Origin: Flavitalea sp964593835 | GTDB taxonomy: Bacteria; Bacteroidota; Bacteroidia; Chitinophagales; Chitinophagaceae | Reading direction: 5' to 3' | Assembly (NCBI GenBank): GCA_964593835.1 | Contig: CAZQIQ010000010.1 | Location: forward strand, 1 to 64,000 | DNA: 64,000 nt | Shown: piece by piece, positions 57,179-64,000 of the stretch | How the letters are laid out: each line of letters opens with the position of its first letter | How positions within the stretch are numbered: position 1 is the stretch's first letter | Program-made: the position numbers and the translations under genes | The notes under the pieces: model-generated | Seen by the model: only the letters and a program-made list of their open reading frames with translations | What the model was told of the DNA's origin: nothing | Databases searched by the model: none

Positions 57179-57997
57179 TTATTTATTGATGTAACGATTT
57201 CGTAAAAAGTTCATCATAAAAACATTTATCTCCCATTGATCAGAAAGATGTTTTTTACTGTACGGCATAGTAGGTAAATAATTTGGCGGACCAAATTCTG
57301 TTAATATTGTCACCATCTCACCCATCATTCTTTTTCGATTTACCACAGCATCCCACCATTTTAAATGTGCATTAACAGCATACTCCCATTCAGGAGCCCT
57401 TGGATCACTCACCTGCGGCCCCTGCTCATGACCTATGCGCGCATGAATATGATCTGTTCTTTCCAAAGCCAGATTAACTGTATCAGTCTGATTCTCCAGC
57501 ATTGACTCACTTACATTACACCAATGAGATATATCTAATGTGATTCTTAGTGCAGGATTATTTATCATAAAATGTTTTGCGGCAGGGGCAGAATATAACA
57601 TGCGCGCACGATGTGTTTCATGTGAAATCCTAATACCATAGTCTAGTGATAATTTTATAGTGTAGTCAATAAATCTTTTATTCTCCTCATAAGAAAAATA
57701 ATCTTTTCCTGAATGACAATTAATATATAAGGGTTTTTGTATTTCGTTCGACACTAATCTATCAATCACTTCTTTGAACTCTGTGAAATTCGATGAATAA
57801 TCCGATCCATTACCACCGCACATAAAAGCGAGTTCCAGGTGGTATTTTTTTACGGCATTAAAAATATCATCAAATGATCCGGTGCTTCCATCACACCATA
57901 TTTCCACACCATCATATCCATCATTTTTTGCCCTCTTACAAAACTCTTCTATTGATCCTTCAAAACCCCAATTAGTGGCCATTATTGTAATATCCAT
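57179..57997 (-). CDS. Cytoplasmic sugar phosphate isomerase/epimerase-like TIM barrel
   Basis: The protein has 272 residues without a signal peptide. GYDGVEIWCDG, LAFMCGGNGSDYSS, YINCHSGKDYF, SHETHRARML, LDISHWCN and HIHARIGHEQGPQ mark the metal-dependent xylose-isomerase-like barrel. The family includes tagatose epimerases and inosose isomerases. The substrate is not predictable. It follows the TonB gene after 31 bases and precedes GH127, so it may belong with either. Confidence 0.82.
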   Translation of the reverse strand: MDITIMATNWGFEGSIEEFCKRAKNDGYDGVEIWCDGSTGSFDDIFNAVKKYHLELAFMCGGNGSDYSSNFTEFKEVIDRLVSNEIQKPLYINCHSGKDYFSYEENKRFIDYTIKLSLDYGIRISHETHRARMLYSAPAAKHFMINNPALRITLDISHWCNVSESMLENQTDTVNLALERTDHIHARIGHEQGPQVSDPRAPEWEYAVNAHLKWWDAVVNRKRMMGEMVTILTEFGPPNYLPTMPYSKKHLSDQWEINVFMMNFLRNRYINK

Positions 57998-58028
57998 TAT
58001 TTACCATTTGACATTGTAAGTTAAACAT

Positions 58029-58859
58029 TCATTCAGACAGAAGCTGAAATATGACGGATTGCTTTTTAAATGATTTAACCTGTCTGCCATTTTTTACAGC
58101 AGGGTTCCACCTGCCACTTTTTACAATTACTCTTACAGCTTCTTCTCTTAATTCTTCAGGTCCGCTCACCGCTTCAACCTGACTTACTTTACCTGAAGTA
58201 TCTACAATAAACTTAACCAGCACCACACCCTCTACCCTATTATCAACAGCCTGCTGAGGGTATACAAATGTTTTATTGAGAAACCTGAGCCATGCTTTGA
58301 CACCTCCCGGATAAGAAGATTCAATTTCAACATGAATAGCAATAGAATCATCTTTTTCACGATAATCATTTAAATCAGCGGTAATGCCGTTTTCTTTCCC
58401 TGTTTCTTGCGAAGGACCATTCCAATCCTGATGATCTCCATCTCTATTGATTAAATCAATTCTCCCCACAATATCTTCTACAGCCGGGGGAATATCATTT
58501 TTATCAATATTATCTGTTGTAACAATAGCTGGAGGTGATGTAAACTTAAAACTTGCCACGGATGGAAGTTGAGCAGCAGGAGGCTGTGGTTTAATTTTAA
58601 TCACTACAGGTTCCTGCTCTGCAGGCAGTATAACCGTAACTATTTCGGGAGTTGGTGAAGAAGGTACATGGTTATTATTATTATCCGGCAATACATGAAA
58701 AAAGAATAAAAGTAGAGCCACACCCAATCCCGTTCCCACCAAAGATTTAATCAATCGTTTATTATATTCTCTTCTTAAGGAGTAAGCGCCATATTCTTTA
58801 TTTCTGCCTTCAAACAAAATATCCAGTAAGGAGGCTGTAAGTAATTGTTTTGATTGCAT
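58029..58859 (-). CDS. TonB family energy transducer
   Basis: The protein has 276 residues. The N-terminus LLDILFEGRNKEYGAYSLRREYNKRL followed by one membrane helix (about 38-56) is the Bacteroidota TonB type. A Pro-rich stretch spans the periplasm (PEIVTVILPAEQEP, KIKPQPPAAQLP). The C-terminal TonB domain has YPQQAVDNRVEGVVLVKFIVD and a WNPAVKNGRQV block. It transmits proton-motive force to outer-membrane receptors such as SusC. It is divergent from an ExbD-like gene with 98 bases between. Confidence 0.9.
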   Translation of the reverse strand: MQSKQLLTASLLDILFEGRNKEYGAYSLRREYNKRLIKSLVGTGLGVALLLFFFHVLPDNNNNHVPSSPTPEIVTVILPAEQEPVVIKIKPQPPAAQLPSVASFKFTSPPAIVTTDNIDKNDIPPAVEDIVGRIDLINRDGDHQDWNGPSQETGKENGITADLNDYREKDDSIAIHVEIESSYPGGVKAWLRFLNKTFVYPQQAVDNRVEGVVLVKFIVDTSGKVSQVEAVSGPEELREEAVRVIVKSGRWNPAVKNGRQVKSFKKQSVIFQLLSE

Positions 58860-58957
58860 ATCTTAATTTTTCACTAAGATGACTTGATATGTTTTTTCCA
58901 TAAGAAAATATATTTATGGATTTTAATAATTATTTCATCTTCATATAAAATTTTGTT

Positions 58958-59479
58958 ATGGCAGAAATCAATATTAACTCCCAACGTCATTCAAAAAAAT
59001 ACCGACGAAAATATTCCGATATCGTTGATCTTACTCCCATGGTAGATCTTGGATTTATTCTTATTACATTTTTTATATTTTCTACTTCTATGTCATATCC
59101 GGTGGCTATGAAGTTAAGAGTTCCCAAAGACACCATTAAAGATTCAACTCGTATACCTGAAAGCAATACACTAAATATTTTGATTGCAGGAAACCATAAA
59201 ATATATTATTATTCTGGAACGAACACACACGATATTAAAAGCTGCCGGTCAGAAGGAAAAGAAATAAGAAATATTATTTTCCAAAAAAGAAATTCGCTTA
59301 CTGTACATAAAAACAATTATAAGGAATTCATTATTTTGATCAAACCGATGGAAGAGTCTTCTTATAAAGAAGTAGTGGATGTTCTGGATGAAATGATCAT
59401 CAATCAGATTAAAACATATTTTTTAACAGAGCCTGATATTATAGACATAAATATTATACAACAGCAAACTATGATTTAA
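58958..59479 (+). CDS. ExbD/TolR-like protein
   Basis: The protein has 173 residues with one N-terminal membrane helix. DIVDLTPMVDLGFILITFFIF carries the conserved membrane Asp that conducts protons. The periplasmic domain follows the family in size, with EFIILIKPMEESSYKEVVDVLDEM near the end. An ExbB partner gene is not adjacent, so it must be encoded elsewhere. It faces the TonB gene, which supports a role in outer-membrane energy transfer. Confidence 0.87.
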   Translation: MAEININSQRHSKKYRRKYSDIVDLTPMVDLGFILITFFIFSTSMSYPVAMKLRVPKDTIKDSTRIPESNTLNILIAGNHKIYYYSGTNTHDIKSCRSEGKEIRNIIFQKRNSLTVHKNNYKEFIILIKPMEESSYKEVVDVLDEMIINQIKTYFLTEPDIIDINIIQQQTMI

Positions 59480-59529
59480 ATATAAATCGCTACACACTTT
59501 TATGAAAAGGGATCAAACTTATTTTGAAG

Positions 59530-59602
59530 GGAAAAATAATCGCATAAGTTAAAACACTCTATATCGGATGACTATCCAAGAAAGGGCATAGTGATTTTTT
59601 AC
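59530..59602 (+). repeat. Dispersed repeat copy D (diverged)
   Basis: AATAATCGCATAAGTTAAAA followed by ATATCGGATGACTATCCAAGAAAGGG resembles copy B, including the AAGAAAGGG end. Similarity is lower than among the other copies, so membership is tentative. Confidence 0.35.
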
Positions 59603-59701
59603 ACACCTTCTTATTTTATGATCTAAAGAAAGCTGCTTCAATAATTTCACAAGCATTATTAATATTGTTTTCGACTATACTACTATGTTGCTAATATACA
59701 A

Positions 59702-60112
59702 TCAGATCGTAAACCAAAGCTTAGCGATACTACCCATAATTCTGACCAGTTCAGAATAAGAATTCGGTTTACTGATAAAACAGTTTGCGCCAAGCGAGTA
59801 AGAAGACTGCTTATCTGATGGTAATGAAGATGTAGTGAGTACTACAGTAGGTATATGGGTATAACGGGAATTTTGTTTGATCTCCTTAAGCGCCTGCATA
59901 CCTAACATACCCGGCATGTTCAGATCAAGAAGTATCAACGATGGAAATTCATTTTCTCCACAGTCTTCGAGTGTTTTCATTAACTCATTACCATTCTCAA
60001 TAAACACATAATCCATAGTGGTATTGTTTTCCAGAAAGGCATCGAGAATAATCTGCCTGTCATCTGGATCATCATCAACTATAAAGACTAAATTTTTTGG
60101 ATTTGATTTCAT
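59702..60112 (-). CDS. Single-domain response regulator (Rcp1-like receiver)
   Basis: The protein has 136 residues from the ATG at 60110-60112; eight more codons upstream are less likely. FIVDDDPDDRQII has the acidic pocket, LILLDLNMPGM the phospho-acceptor Asp, VVLTTSS the switch Thr and FISKPNS the Lys. There is no output domain, as in Rcp1-type receivers that work with phytochrome-like or other histidine kinases. No kinase gene is adjacent. It is divergent from the DUF2130 gene. Confidence 0.9.
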   Translation of the reverse strand: MKSNPKNLVFIVDDDPDDRQIILDAFLENNTTMDYVFIENGNELMKTLEDCGENEFPSLILLDLNMPGMLGMQALKEIKQNSRYTHIPTVVLTTSSLPSDKQSSYSLGANCFISKPNSYSELVRIMGSIAKLWFTI

Positions 60113-60206
60113 AAAAACTAAGTAATGTTCCGGCACCCATCATTTCTTCCAGATAAAAATATTGATAAAATACCAAAAATCAACATCTTGCATAAAATAC
60201 TGTTTC

Positions 60207-61475
60207 ATGGCTACCGATATAAAATGTCCTAAATGCGGGTTTGGATTTCCAATGGAAGAAGCGGTTTCCGAAGAATACAAAAAAGAGCTCCGTGAAAAGA
60301 TGCTGGCCTATCAGAAACAGAAAGATGAGGAAATAAAGAGACAAAGAGAAGAATTTGAGAAAAAGGAAAAACAGTTGAATGATCTATTTGCCAAAAATGA
60401 ACAGGAACTGACCAAAAGATTAGCGGAAGAAAAAACAAAACTGAGAACTTCTATAGAAGAAGATCTTCGAAAACATATTTCCGGGGACTATGAAACACGT
60501 ATTAAATTATTAACTCAAGCGAACCAGGATAATGATGAAAAATTAAGAGCAGCACGTCAAAAAGAGTTAGAATATCTCAAAAAGGAACAAGCACTTTTAA
60601 CGAAAGAGCAGGAATTACAAATCAATCTGCAAAAACAACTTATCACTGAGCGAGCTGCATTAAGTGAGCAAATAAGAGTTGAAGAATCAAAAAAAACTGA
60701 ACTAAGAGAAACTGAATTTCAGCTAAAATTCAGGGAATTGGAAAAACAGCTTGAAGACCAGAAAAAGCTGGCAGAAGAGATGAGAAGAAAAGCCGAACAG
60801 GGTTCCATGCAACTACAGGGAGAAGCACAGGAATTATTATTAGAAGAACTGCTACGTTCAAATTTCCCCAACGACCTGATAGTGGAAGTTGGAAAAGGAG
60901 TAGAAGGAGCAGATTGTATTCAGTCGGTAAGAAGTATTTCTGGAAAAGAATACGGAAAAATCATTTTCGAAAGTAAGAGAACCAAGGGGTGGAACAATAG
61001 TTGGGTGGATAAGTTAAAAAATGATATGCGCAGTCAGCAGGCCGACGCTGCCATACTTGTCACTAATGTTTTTCCCAAGAATATGGAGTCTTTCGGAGAA
61101 AAAGATGGTGTATGGATTTGTTCTTTTAAGGAAGTAACGGGATTGACAATCGTATTAAGAAATGCTTTAATAAATATTACTGAGGCCAAACAGACCGAAG
61201 AAAACAAAGGAGAGAAAATGCACATGTTGTATAATTATCTCACAGGAACGGAATTTAAACAACAGGTTGAAGCTATCGTTGAAGGATTTGTGTCTATGAG
61301 AACTTCCATTACCAAAGAGAGAATTCAGATGGAAAAAATATGGAAAGAAAGAGAAAAACAGTTGGAGAAAGTATTGCTGAACACTTCTGGCATGTATGGA
61401 TCTATTAAAGGCATTGCCGGCTCTTCAGTAAGCAGTATTCCTTTGCTGGAAGGAGAAAATGATGAAATTGAATAA
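60207..61475 (+). CDS. DUF2130 domain protein (coiled coil plus nuclease-like domain)
   Basis: The protein has 422 residues from ATG 60207, which gives MATDIKCPKCGFGFPMEEAV; a TTG 15 codons upstream is possible but less natural. The N-terminus has one CPKC zinc-ribbon half. About 20-215 is coiled coil rich in Glu, Lys and Gln. The following domain has IIFESKRTKGWNNSWVDKLK and DMRSQQADAAILVTNVFP, which resemble a PD-(D/E)XK-like nuclease core, with Glu and Lys in ESK. The family is widespread and uncharacterised. It may process DNA, but no mobile element is nearby. Confidence 0.85.
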   Translation: MATDIKCPKCGFGFPMEEAVSEEYKKELREKMLAYQKQKDEEIKRQREEFEKKEKQLNDLFAKNEQELTKRLAEEKTKLRTSIEEDLRKHISGDYETRIKLLTQANQDNDEKLRAARQKELEYLKKEQALLTKEQELQINLQKQLITERAALSEQIRVEESKKTELRETEFQLKFRELEKQLEDQKKLAEEMRRKAEQGSMQLQGEAQELLLEELLRSNFPNDLIVEVGKGVEGADCIQSVRSISGKEYGKIIFESKRTKGWNNSWVDKLKNDMRSQQADAAILVTNVFPKNMESFGEKDGVWICSFKEVTGLTIVLRNALINITEAKQTEENKGEKMHMLYNYLTGTEFKQQVEAIVEGFVSMRTSITKERIQMEKIWKEREKQLEKVLLNTSGMYGSIKGIAGSSVSSIPLLEGENDEIE

Positions 61476-61704
61476 ATAAATTGTAGAATATATGTAAGAA
61501 GCGTTAATTGCTCGCAATTAACCATTGATTATCTAATAGCAAAACAACATACTGCTCAAATAAACTATACTATTTTTACTTCAGAGCTAATCAATAGATA
61601 ATCTTAGCAAAGAGTATCAACTGAGAAGATCAATATTTGATCTGAGAATTGGGATTTACTTTACAATAACAGCAAAATAAAAACCCAATGTTTTATCTAA
61701 ATAT

Positions 61705-61740
61705 AAAGAGGAGGCATTAACAATCTAATACCTCCTCTTT
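61705..61740. terminator. Terminator hairpin
   Basis: AAAGAGGAGG (61705-61714) is perfectly complementary to CCTCCTCTTT (61731-61740), with ATTA/TAAT adding to the stem and a short loop. It lies 20 bases behind the minus-strand gene that stops at 61760 and about 230 bases behind the DUF2130 gene, so it probably serves both directions. Confidence 0.7.
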
Positions 61741-61759
61741 ATCCTAAATAATTAATATG

Positions 61760-62275
61760 TTATTTATAAGAATAAGCTACGCCGTTCTTAAAAGCCTGCT
61801 TTGCTCCGAATCCATCACTTTTGTCTGAGGTCATCAAAAGAAAGGGAGCGCCAAGTTTTGCAGCTGCTTCTCTTATCTTTCGCGTAGCTTTTTTATCAGC
61901 CGAACCCGCTGTATGATAAGTTAATACTCCTGAAGTTTTGCCTCTTATCTCTTCCATTAATTTAAGACCAAGAACTTGTGACTTATCAGTAAGTACAACA
62001 ACGCTTTTCCAATCTTCTTTTCCAGAAATGTTGATTCTCTCAGAAATCACTTCTTTTCTTCCACTACCACCATAAGTAATAGTTGAAACAGCATATTTCC
62101 CAATTGTCTGTTCTGCATCTTCACCGGGATACTTATAAGCGATAGTGGTTTCACCAACTTTAATAATTTTCACTTCAAGGTTTTCTCCACTGTGCTTTTT
62201 CATTTTGTCATTCGACTGCGCAATACTAAATATTGCAATAAAACTAGCGATAAGGGTTAGTAGGGGTTTTTTCAT
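61760..62275 (-). CDS. Exported hypothetical protein
   Basis: The protein has 171 residues from the ATG at 62273-62275, which opens the signal peptide MKKPLLTLIASFIAIFSIAQ. The mature part is Lys-rich with VKIIKVGETTIAYKYPGEDA, a strand of unknown type, and a final AAAKLGAPFLLMTSDKS. I recognise no named family, although such proteins are often seen in Bacteroidota. A terminator hairpin follows directly. Confidence 0.78.
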   Translation of the reverse strand: MKKPLLTLIASFIAIFSIAQSNDKMKKHSGENLEVKIIKVGETTIAYKYPGEDAEQTIGKYAVSTITYGGSGRKEVISERINISGKEDWKSVVVLTDKSQVLGLKLMEEIRGKTSGVLTYHTAGSADKKATRKIREAAAKLGAPFLLMTSDKSDGFGAKQAFKNGVAYSYK

Positions 62276-62361
62276 TTTTTCAATTTTTGCATAAAGAAAC
62301 ATAAAATGCTTATAAAAAATAAAATCTTATTAATAAATCAACGCAACTATATATGAATTTA

Positions 62362-63003
62362 TTATGAAACCACCCAGGCCAGCACAAGGTCTCCATATAC
62401 TTTTACTTCCACCTTTAGTGAAATCTTTACCTGCTTGAGGAATAAAAACTCTAACACAGTGCTTTCGTCAGGATTAATAAGCATACTACTTCCCTGTAAT
62501 TGGATATGTTGCCGAAAATCAACTTTTCCCTCCCCATACCATTTATAGATGGCTTCCTTGGCACTCCAGATCACTGTTAGTAACTGCAAATAAATATTAG
62601 GAAACATCTTTGATTCCTCTAACAGGTCTTTTTCAGGATCATTCAGGAATTTATGCGCTACCCTTGCTACAGTTGGGGTAATCATTTCTATATCCACACC
62701 AACCCTTTGAACATTACTGGCTATGGCAGCTGCATAGTTATTACAATGAGAAATAGAAAAGTGATACTTTTCTCCCTGCAAAAAAGGCTTGCGAGTATCT
62801 GCCACCTTTATTTCTTCTAAAGGAAAATCCGGAAAAAGCAGAGGCAATAAATATCTTCCGGCCAGATGCTGCAGTCGTTTATAAGGATGGCTTACTTCTC
62901 TCTTGAGGGGTACGCTTTGAAGAAAAAAATCTTCTTGTTCTTCAATCTTCCATATCCCCAGTTTTGTATGATCGCTAATCGTATGTTGGAAAAATATTGC
63001 CAC
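62362..63003 (-). CDS. 4'-phosphopantetheinyl transferase superfamily protein
   Basis: The protein has 213 residues. HFSISHCNNYAAAI and RVGVDIEM carry the Mg-binding Asp/Glu, and VIWSAKEAIYKWYGEG is the second signature of Sfp-type transferases. The enzyme attaches the phosphopantetheine arm of CoA to acyl or peptidyl carrier proteins. No polyketide or NRPS gene is in this window, so it may serve the fatty-acid carrier protein. It is divergent from dcd with 68 bases between the starts. Confidence 0.92.
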   Translation of the reverse strand: MAIFFQHTISDHTKLGIWKIEEQEDFFLQSVPLKREVSHPYKRLQHLAGRYLLPLLFPDFPLEEIKVADTRKPFLQGEKYHFSISHCNNYAAAIASNVQRVGVDIEMITPTVARVAHKFLNDPEKDLLEESKMFPNIYLQLLTVIWSAKEAIYKWYGEGKVDFRQHIQLQGSSMLINPDESTVLEFLFLKQVKISLKVEVKVYGDLVLAWVVS

Positions 63004-63071
63004 CCTTTTGTTTTACATTTGCAGATTTAAGACTTATTTGGAGTTCATCAAAATAAACCATCTGTCATTAC

Positions 63072-63608
63072 ATGATTTTATCGGATAAAAGAATATTGGA
63101 GGAAATGGAAAAAGGTACTATAAAAATAGATCCTTATTCCAGAGAAAGCCTCGGCAGTAACTCTTATGACGTGCATTTAGGAAAATGGCTGGCTACCTAT
63201 AAAGACCATATTCTTGATGCCAAAAAGCATAATGAAATTGAAACTTTTGAGATACCTGATGAAGGTTTTGTTTTGTATCCCCATGTGTTTTATTTGGGTA
63301 CAACGGCTGAATATACCGAAACCCATGCCCATGTTCCCTTTCTGGAAGGAAAATCCTCTACCGGCCGGCTCGGAATAGACATTCACGCCACGGCCGGGAA
63401 AGGCGATGTAGGTTTTTGTGGCAACTGGACCCTGGAAATATCTGTTAAACAGCCGGTAAAAATCTATAAAGGAATGCCCATCGGACAGCTGATATATTTT
63501 CCTGTAGAAGGTGAGATTGCTGTAAAATACAATCAGAAATCAAATGCGAAATATAGCGGCCAGCCTGATCGTCCGATCGAAAGCATGATGTGGAAAAATA
63601 AGTTCTAG
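63072..63608 (+). CDS. dcd: dCTP deaminase
   Basis: The protein has 178 residues, the usual length. MILSDKRILEEMEKGTIKIDPY, SNSYDVHLG and EGKSSTGRLGIDIHATAG are the standard dCTP deaminase blocks, the last one including the catalytic Glu (E in GNWTLEIS) close behind. The C-terminal QKSNAKYSGQ is typical. It converts dCTP to dUTP in pyrimidine synthesis. It converges on the DUF3810 gene at six bases distance. Confidence 0.96.
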   Translation: MILSDKRILEEMEKGTIKIDPYSRESLGSNSYDVHLGKWLATYKDHILDAKKHNEIETFEIPDEGFVLYPHVFYLGTTAEYTETHAHVPFLEGKSSTGRLGIDIHATAGKGDVGFCGNWTLEISVKQPVKIYKGMPIGQLIYFPVEGEIAVKYNQKSNAKYSGQPDRPIESMMWKNKF

Positions 63609-63613
63609 TTGTC

Positions 63614-64000
63614 CTATATACGTTTGTATTGTTGATGATAGGCAATCAGTAGTCCTATCACTTCATTATAACTCATTTTTCCGGAGGGCTGCTCATTCAC
63701 CCGTAAAAACTCAGCGTATAGCCTGTCTATTGTTTTTTCTATTGGTGTCTCATATTTTTTATAAAAAGCACGCAGATCATTAAAATCCTTTTTAACACCA
63801 GGCGACAATGAAGCGTTTATTGTCTTCAGTGCCGCTGAATCACTCATATATAAATACCTGGAAGCATAAGCATACATATCAAAATACACTGCATATAAAT
63901 AAGCAGGATTTTCTGATGATGAAGCGGCAAGATAACCGGCAAAATTAGCCTCGCTTTCTTTTGCATATCCCAGTTGGTGACCTATTTCATGACAAGCAGT
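63614..64000 (-). CDS. DUF3810 zinc metalloprotease-like protein, C-terminal part (5' end outside window)
   Basis: The frame is open from 63614 to the right edge of the window, so 128 codons are visible and the N-terminus is missing. The motif HEIGHQLGYAKESEANF at the edge has the HExxH zinc site with a downstream Glu. YLYAVYFDMYAYASRYLY follows, as in the DUF3810 family of membrane-anchored metallopeptidases in Bacteroidota. The end of the visible part is helical. An internal Met at 63889 is not the start. Confidence 0.88.
   Translation of the reverse strand, partial: TACHEIGHQLGYAKESEANFAGYLAASSSENPAYLYAVYFDMYAYASRYLYMSDSAALKTINASLSPGVKKDFNDLRAFYKKYETPIEKTIDRLYAEFLRVNEQPSGKMSYNEVIGLLIAYHQQYKRI

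Overview
The window is AT-rich chromosomal DNA from a member of the Bacteroidota. The direct evidence is a SusC/SusD outer-membrane pair, type IX secretion (T9SS) C-terminal sorting domains, WG-repeat and OMP_b-brl proteins, promoters of the TAnnTTTG type, and an almost complete lack of Shine-Dalgarno sequences. A family such as Chitinophagaceae or Sphingobacteriaceae is plausible, but that is inference. The sequence is a draft scaffold, with a 10-N gap at 37785-37794. No insertion sequence, integrase, phage module, rRNA or CRISPR array was seen.

Layout. 1-8.1 kb: the 5' part of a GH36-like alpha-galactosidase, an unknown gene, a coiled-coil/WG-repeat exported protein with a zinc-ribbon partner, and an MBOAT/SGNH O-acylation pair. 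8.1-14.1 kb: small metabolic genes (SAM methyltransferase, luciferase-like monooxygenase, DsbA-family oxidoreductase, QorB-like reductase) mixed with decay, namely a tam-like methyltransferase broken by an amber codon and a possible AraC remnant, plus a perfect 30-bp palindrome. 14.1-17.1 kb: a T9SS-exported protein and a long repeat-headed tail-fibre/adhesin-like protein. 17.4-26.2 kb: envelope glycan functions (methyltransferase, acyltransferase, three glycosyltransferases), an OMP, and an ABC exporter divergent from a TetR regulator. 26.5-30 kb: a NUMOD4 protein with a decayed HNH core, PPK2, RDD, CBS and isomerase genes. 30.3-33.3 kb: a cobalamin riboswitch in front of metE and a thioesterase gene. 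33.3-34.2 kb: a gene-free stretch with an unusual repeat family.

The centrepiece is a sulfated-glycan utilisation operon on the minus strand (48.6 to 37.7 kb): susC, susD, two S1 sulfatases, a DgoD/mandelate-racemase-type dehydratase with a twin-arginine N-terminus, and a small carboxypeptidase-regulatory-like protein. Immediately upstream on the same strand lies a genuine formylglycine-generating enzyme (both active-site cysteines present) that carries a lipoprotein signal, so the sulfatases may be activated outside the cytoplasm. Further genes of carbohydrate type follow at 51-58 kb (CotH/ricin-like/T9SS protein, amidohydrolase, GH127, TIM-barrel isomerase), then a TonB/ExbD divergent pair. 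The end of the window holds housekeeping genes (response regulator, DUF2130, phosphopantetheinyl transferase, dCTP deaminase, DUF3810 metalloprotease).

The least explained structures are non-coding. One is a dispersed repeat (core GACTC-N-AATCGCG) found at three loci and amplified four times in tandem at 33.8-34.2 kb. Another is a regular 106-bp tandem repeat at 54.5-54.9 kb. The third is a GC-rich, tRNA-like fold at 50.35-50.42 kb.
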